NCBI RefSeq assembly: GCF_046630445.1
Contig: NC_092339.1
Location: 81,821,501 to 81,885,500, forward strand
Source: Rutidosis leptorrhynchoides
Lineage: Eukaryota > Streptophyta > Magnoliopsida > Asterales > Asteraceae
DNA length: 64,000 nucleotides
Direction of reading: 5' to 3'
A model generated the notes under the pieces. The model did not search any database and was not told where the DNA came from. It saw only the letters and a program-made list of their open reading frames with translations. Every line of letters starts with the position of its first letter. Within the stretch, counting starts at the first letter, position 1. Both the position numbers and the translations under genes were made by a program. Positions 63,724 to 64,000 of the stretch are shown here, in pieces.

Positions 63724-64000
63724 TATCTCATCCCATAACCCCTTGTAAACGTAATGGATCTTTAAATCCAATAAATGGGTTGATGTGGTGGAAGTTTATA
63801 AATAAAAAAAAATGAATCCAGCATGCCTCTTGGACTAATATTCGGCCCAAAAAATAAATAAATCAACACCAAATTATTTCTCAATCTTCGCACGAGTTAA
63901 TACTTCATACGCAAAATTCATATTTGAGGTTTAAGCAGTACAAGTTCACAAATTTATTCCAGAATTCGCTTTTCATGATCTCGAGTATGAAACAATCTCT
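62669..64000. other. Unassigned, possibly leader of another LTR element
   Basis: No gene is recognised. Motifs such as cggtgtccct recur (near 62960, 63091), and the sequence has the even, AT-rich texture of Ty3 leader regions. A TA tract lies at 63693-63720. This assignment is weak. Confidence 0.3.
63693..63720. repeat. (TA)n microsatellite
   Basis: A short pure TA tract preceded by acacggag. Confidence 0.95.

Overview
This window is nuclear DNA from a flowering plant, almost certainly a eudicot. The evidence is spliced genes with GT-AG introns, telo-box/site II promoters, and plant-type retrotransposons with tRNA-Met primer sites. Asteraceae is my guess from sequence style and is not proven. 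Most of the window is transposon layered on transposon. Only about 5 kb looks like host gene space.

Host genes. (1) A complete seven-exon gene for 60S ribosomal protein L7a (eL8) lies on the minus strand at 18095-20250, with a telo-box and GGGCC/GGCCCA promoter. (2) A second copy at 22646-24682 keeps the promoter and exons but has an in-frame stop and has lost its native last codons, so it is a pseudogene. The two copies belong to a tandem segmental duplication of about 2.7 kb (18126-20831 and 22646-26082). (3) At 43400-44010 there is a telo-box/site II/TATA promoter followed by three box C/D snoRNA candidates. Two carry guides that match plant 18S and 25S rRNA exactly over 11 and 13 nt. There is no protein gene here, and it is the most interesting locus in the window. 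Two further possible host exons (near 9200-9500 and 16061-16203) are weak.

Transposon layout, left to right. 1-7269: plus-strand large retrotransposon derivative (LARD A), cut by the window start and truncated at its right. 7270-8460: 3' end of a chromovirus with its LTR. 9984-12265: 5' half of a Ty3 element of the Tat type. 12825-15210: gag-only Copia derivative with both LTRs and a TTTAA target duplication. About 26940-35772: a broken minus-strand Copia element, interrupted by a complete TRIM (28491-29745, duplication GTATA) and by a LARD-family LTR fragment (32483-35460). 35703-38691: a 1.16 kb tandem duplication containing a LINE endonuclease fragment. A Cassandra element (36807-37442, 5S-rRNA-derived LTRs) sits in one copy, and the other copy keeps the empty site. 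38740-41068: Helitron-like pieces and a MITE. 45010-62668: a broken Tekay-like Ty3 element (plus strand), split by a very young complete LARD (46505-56911, minus strand) with 3.26 kb LTRs and a GTTCA target duplication.

The relative order of several insertions can be read directly. The Tekay-like element came before LARD B. The Copia element came before both its TRIM and the LARD LTR fragment. The 35.7-38.7 kb duplication came before Cassandra. Ages given are rough, from differences counted by eye and an assumed plant rate of about 1.3e-8 substitutions per site per year.
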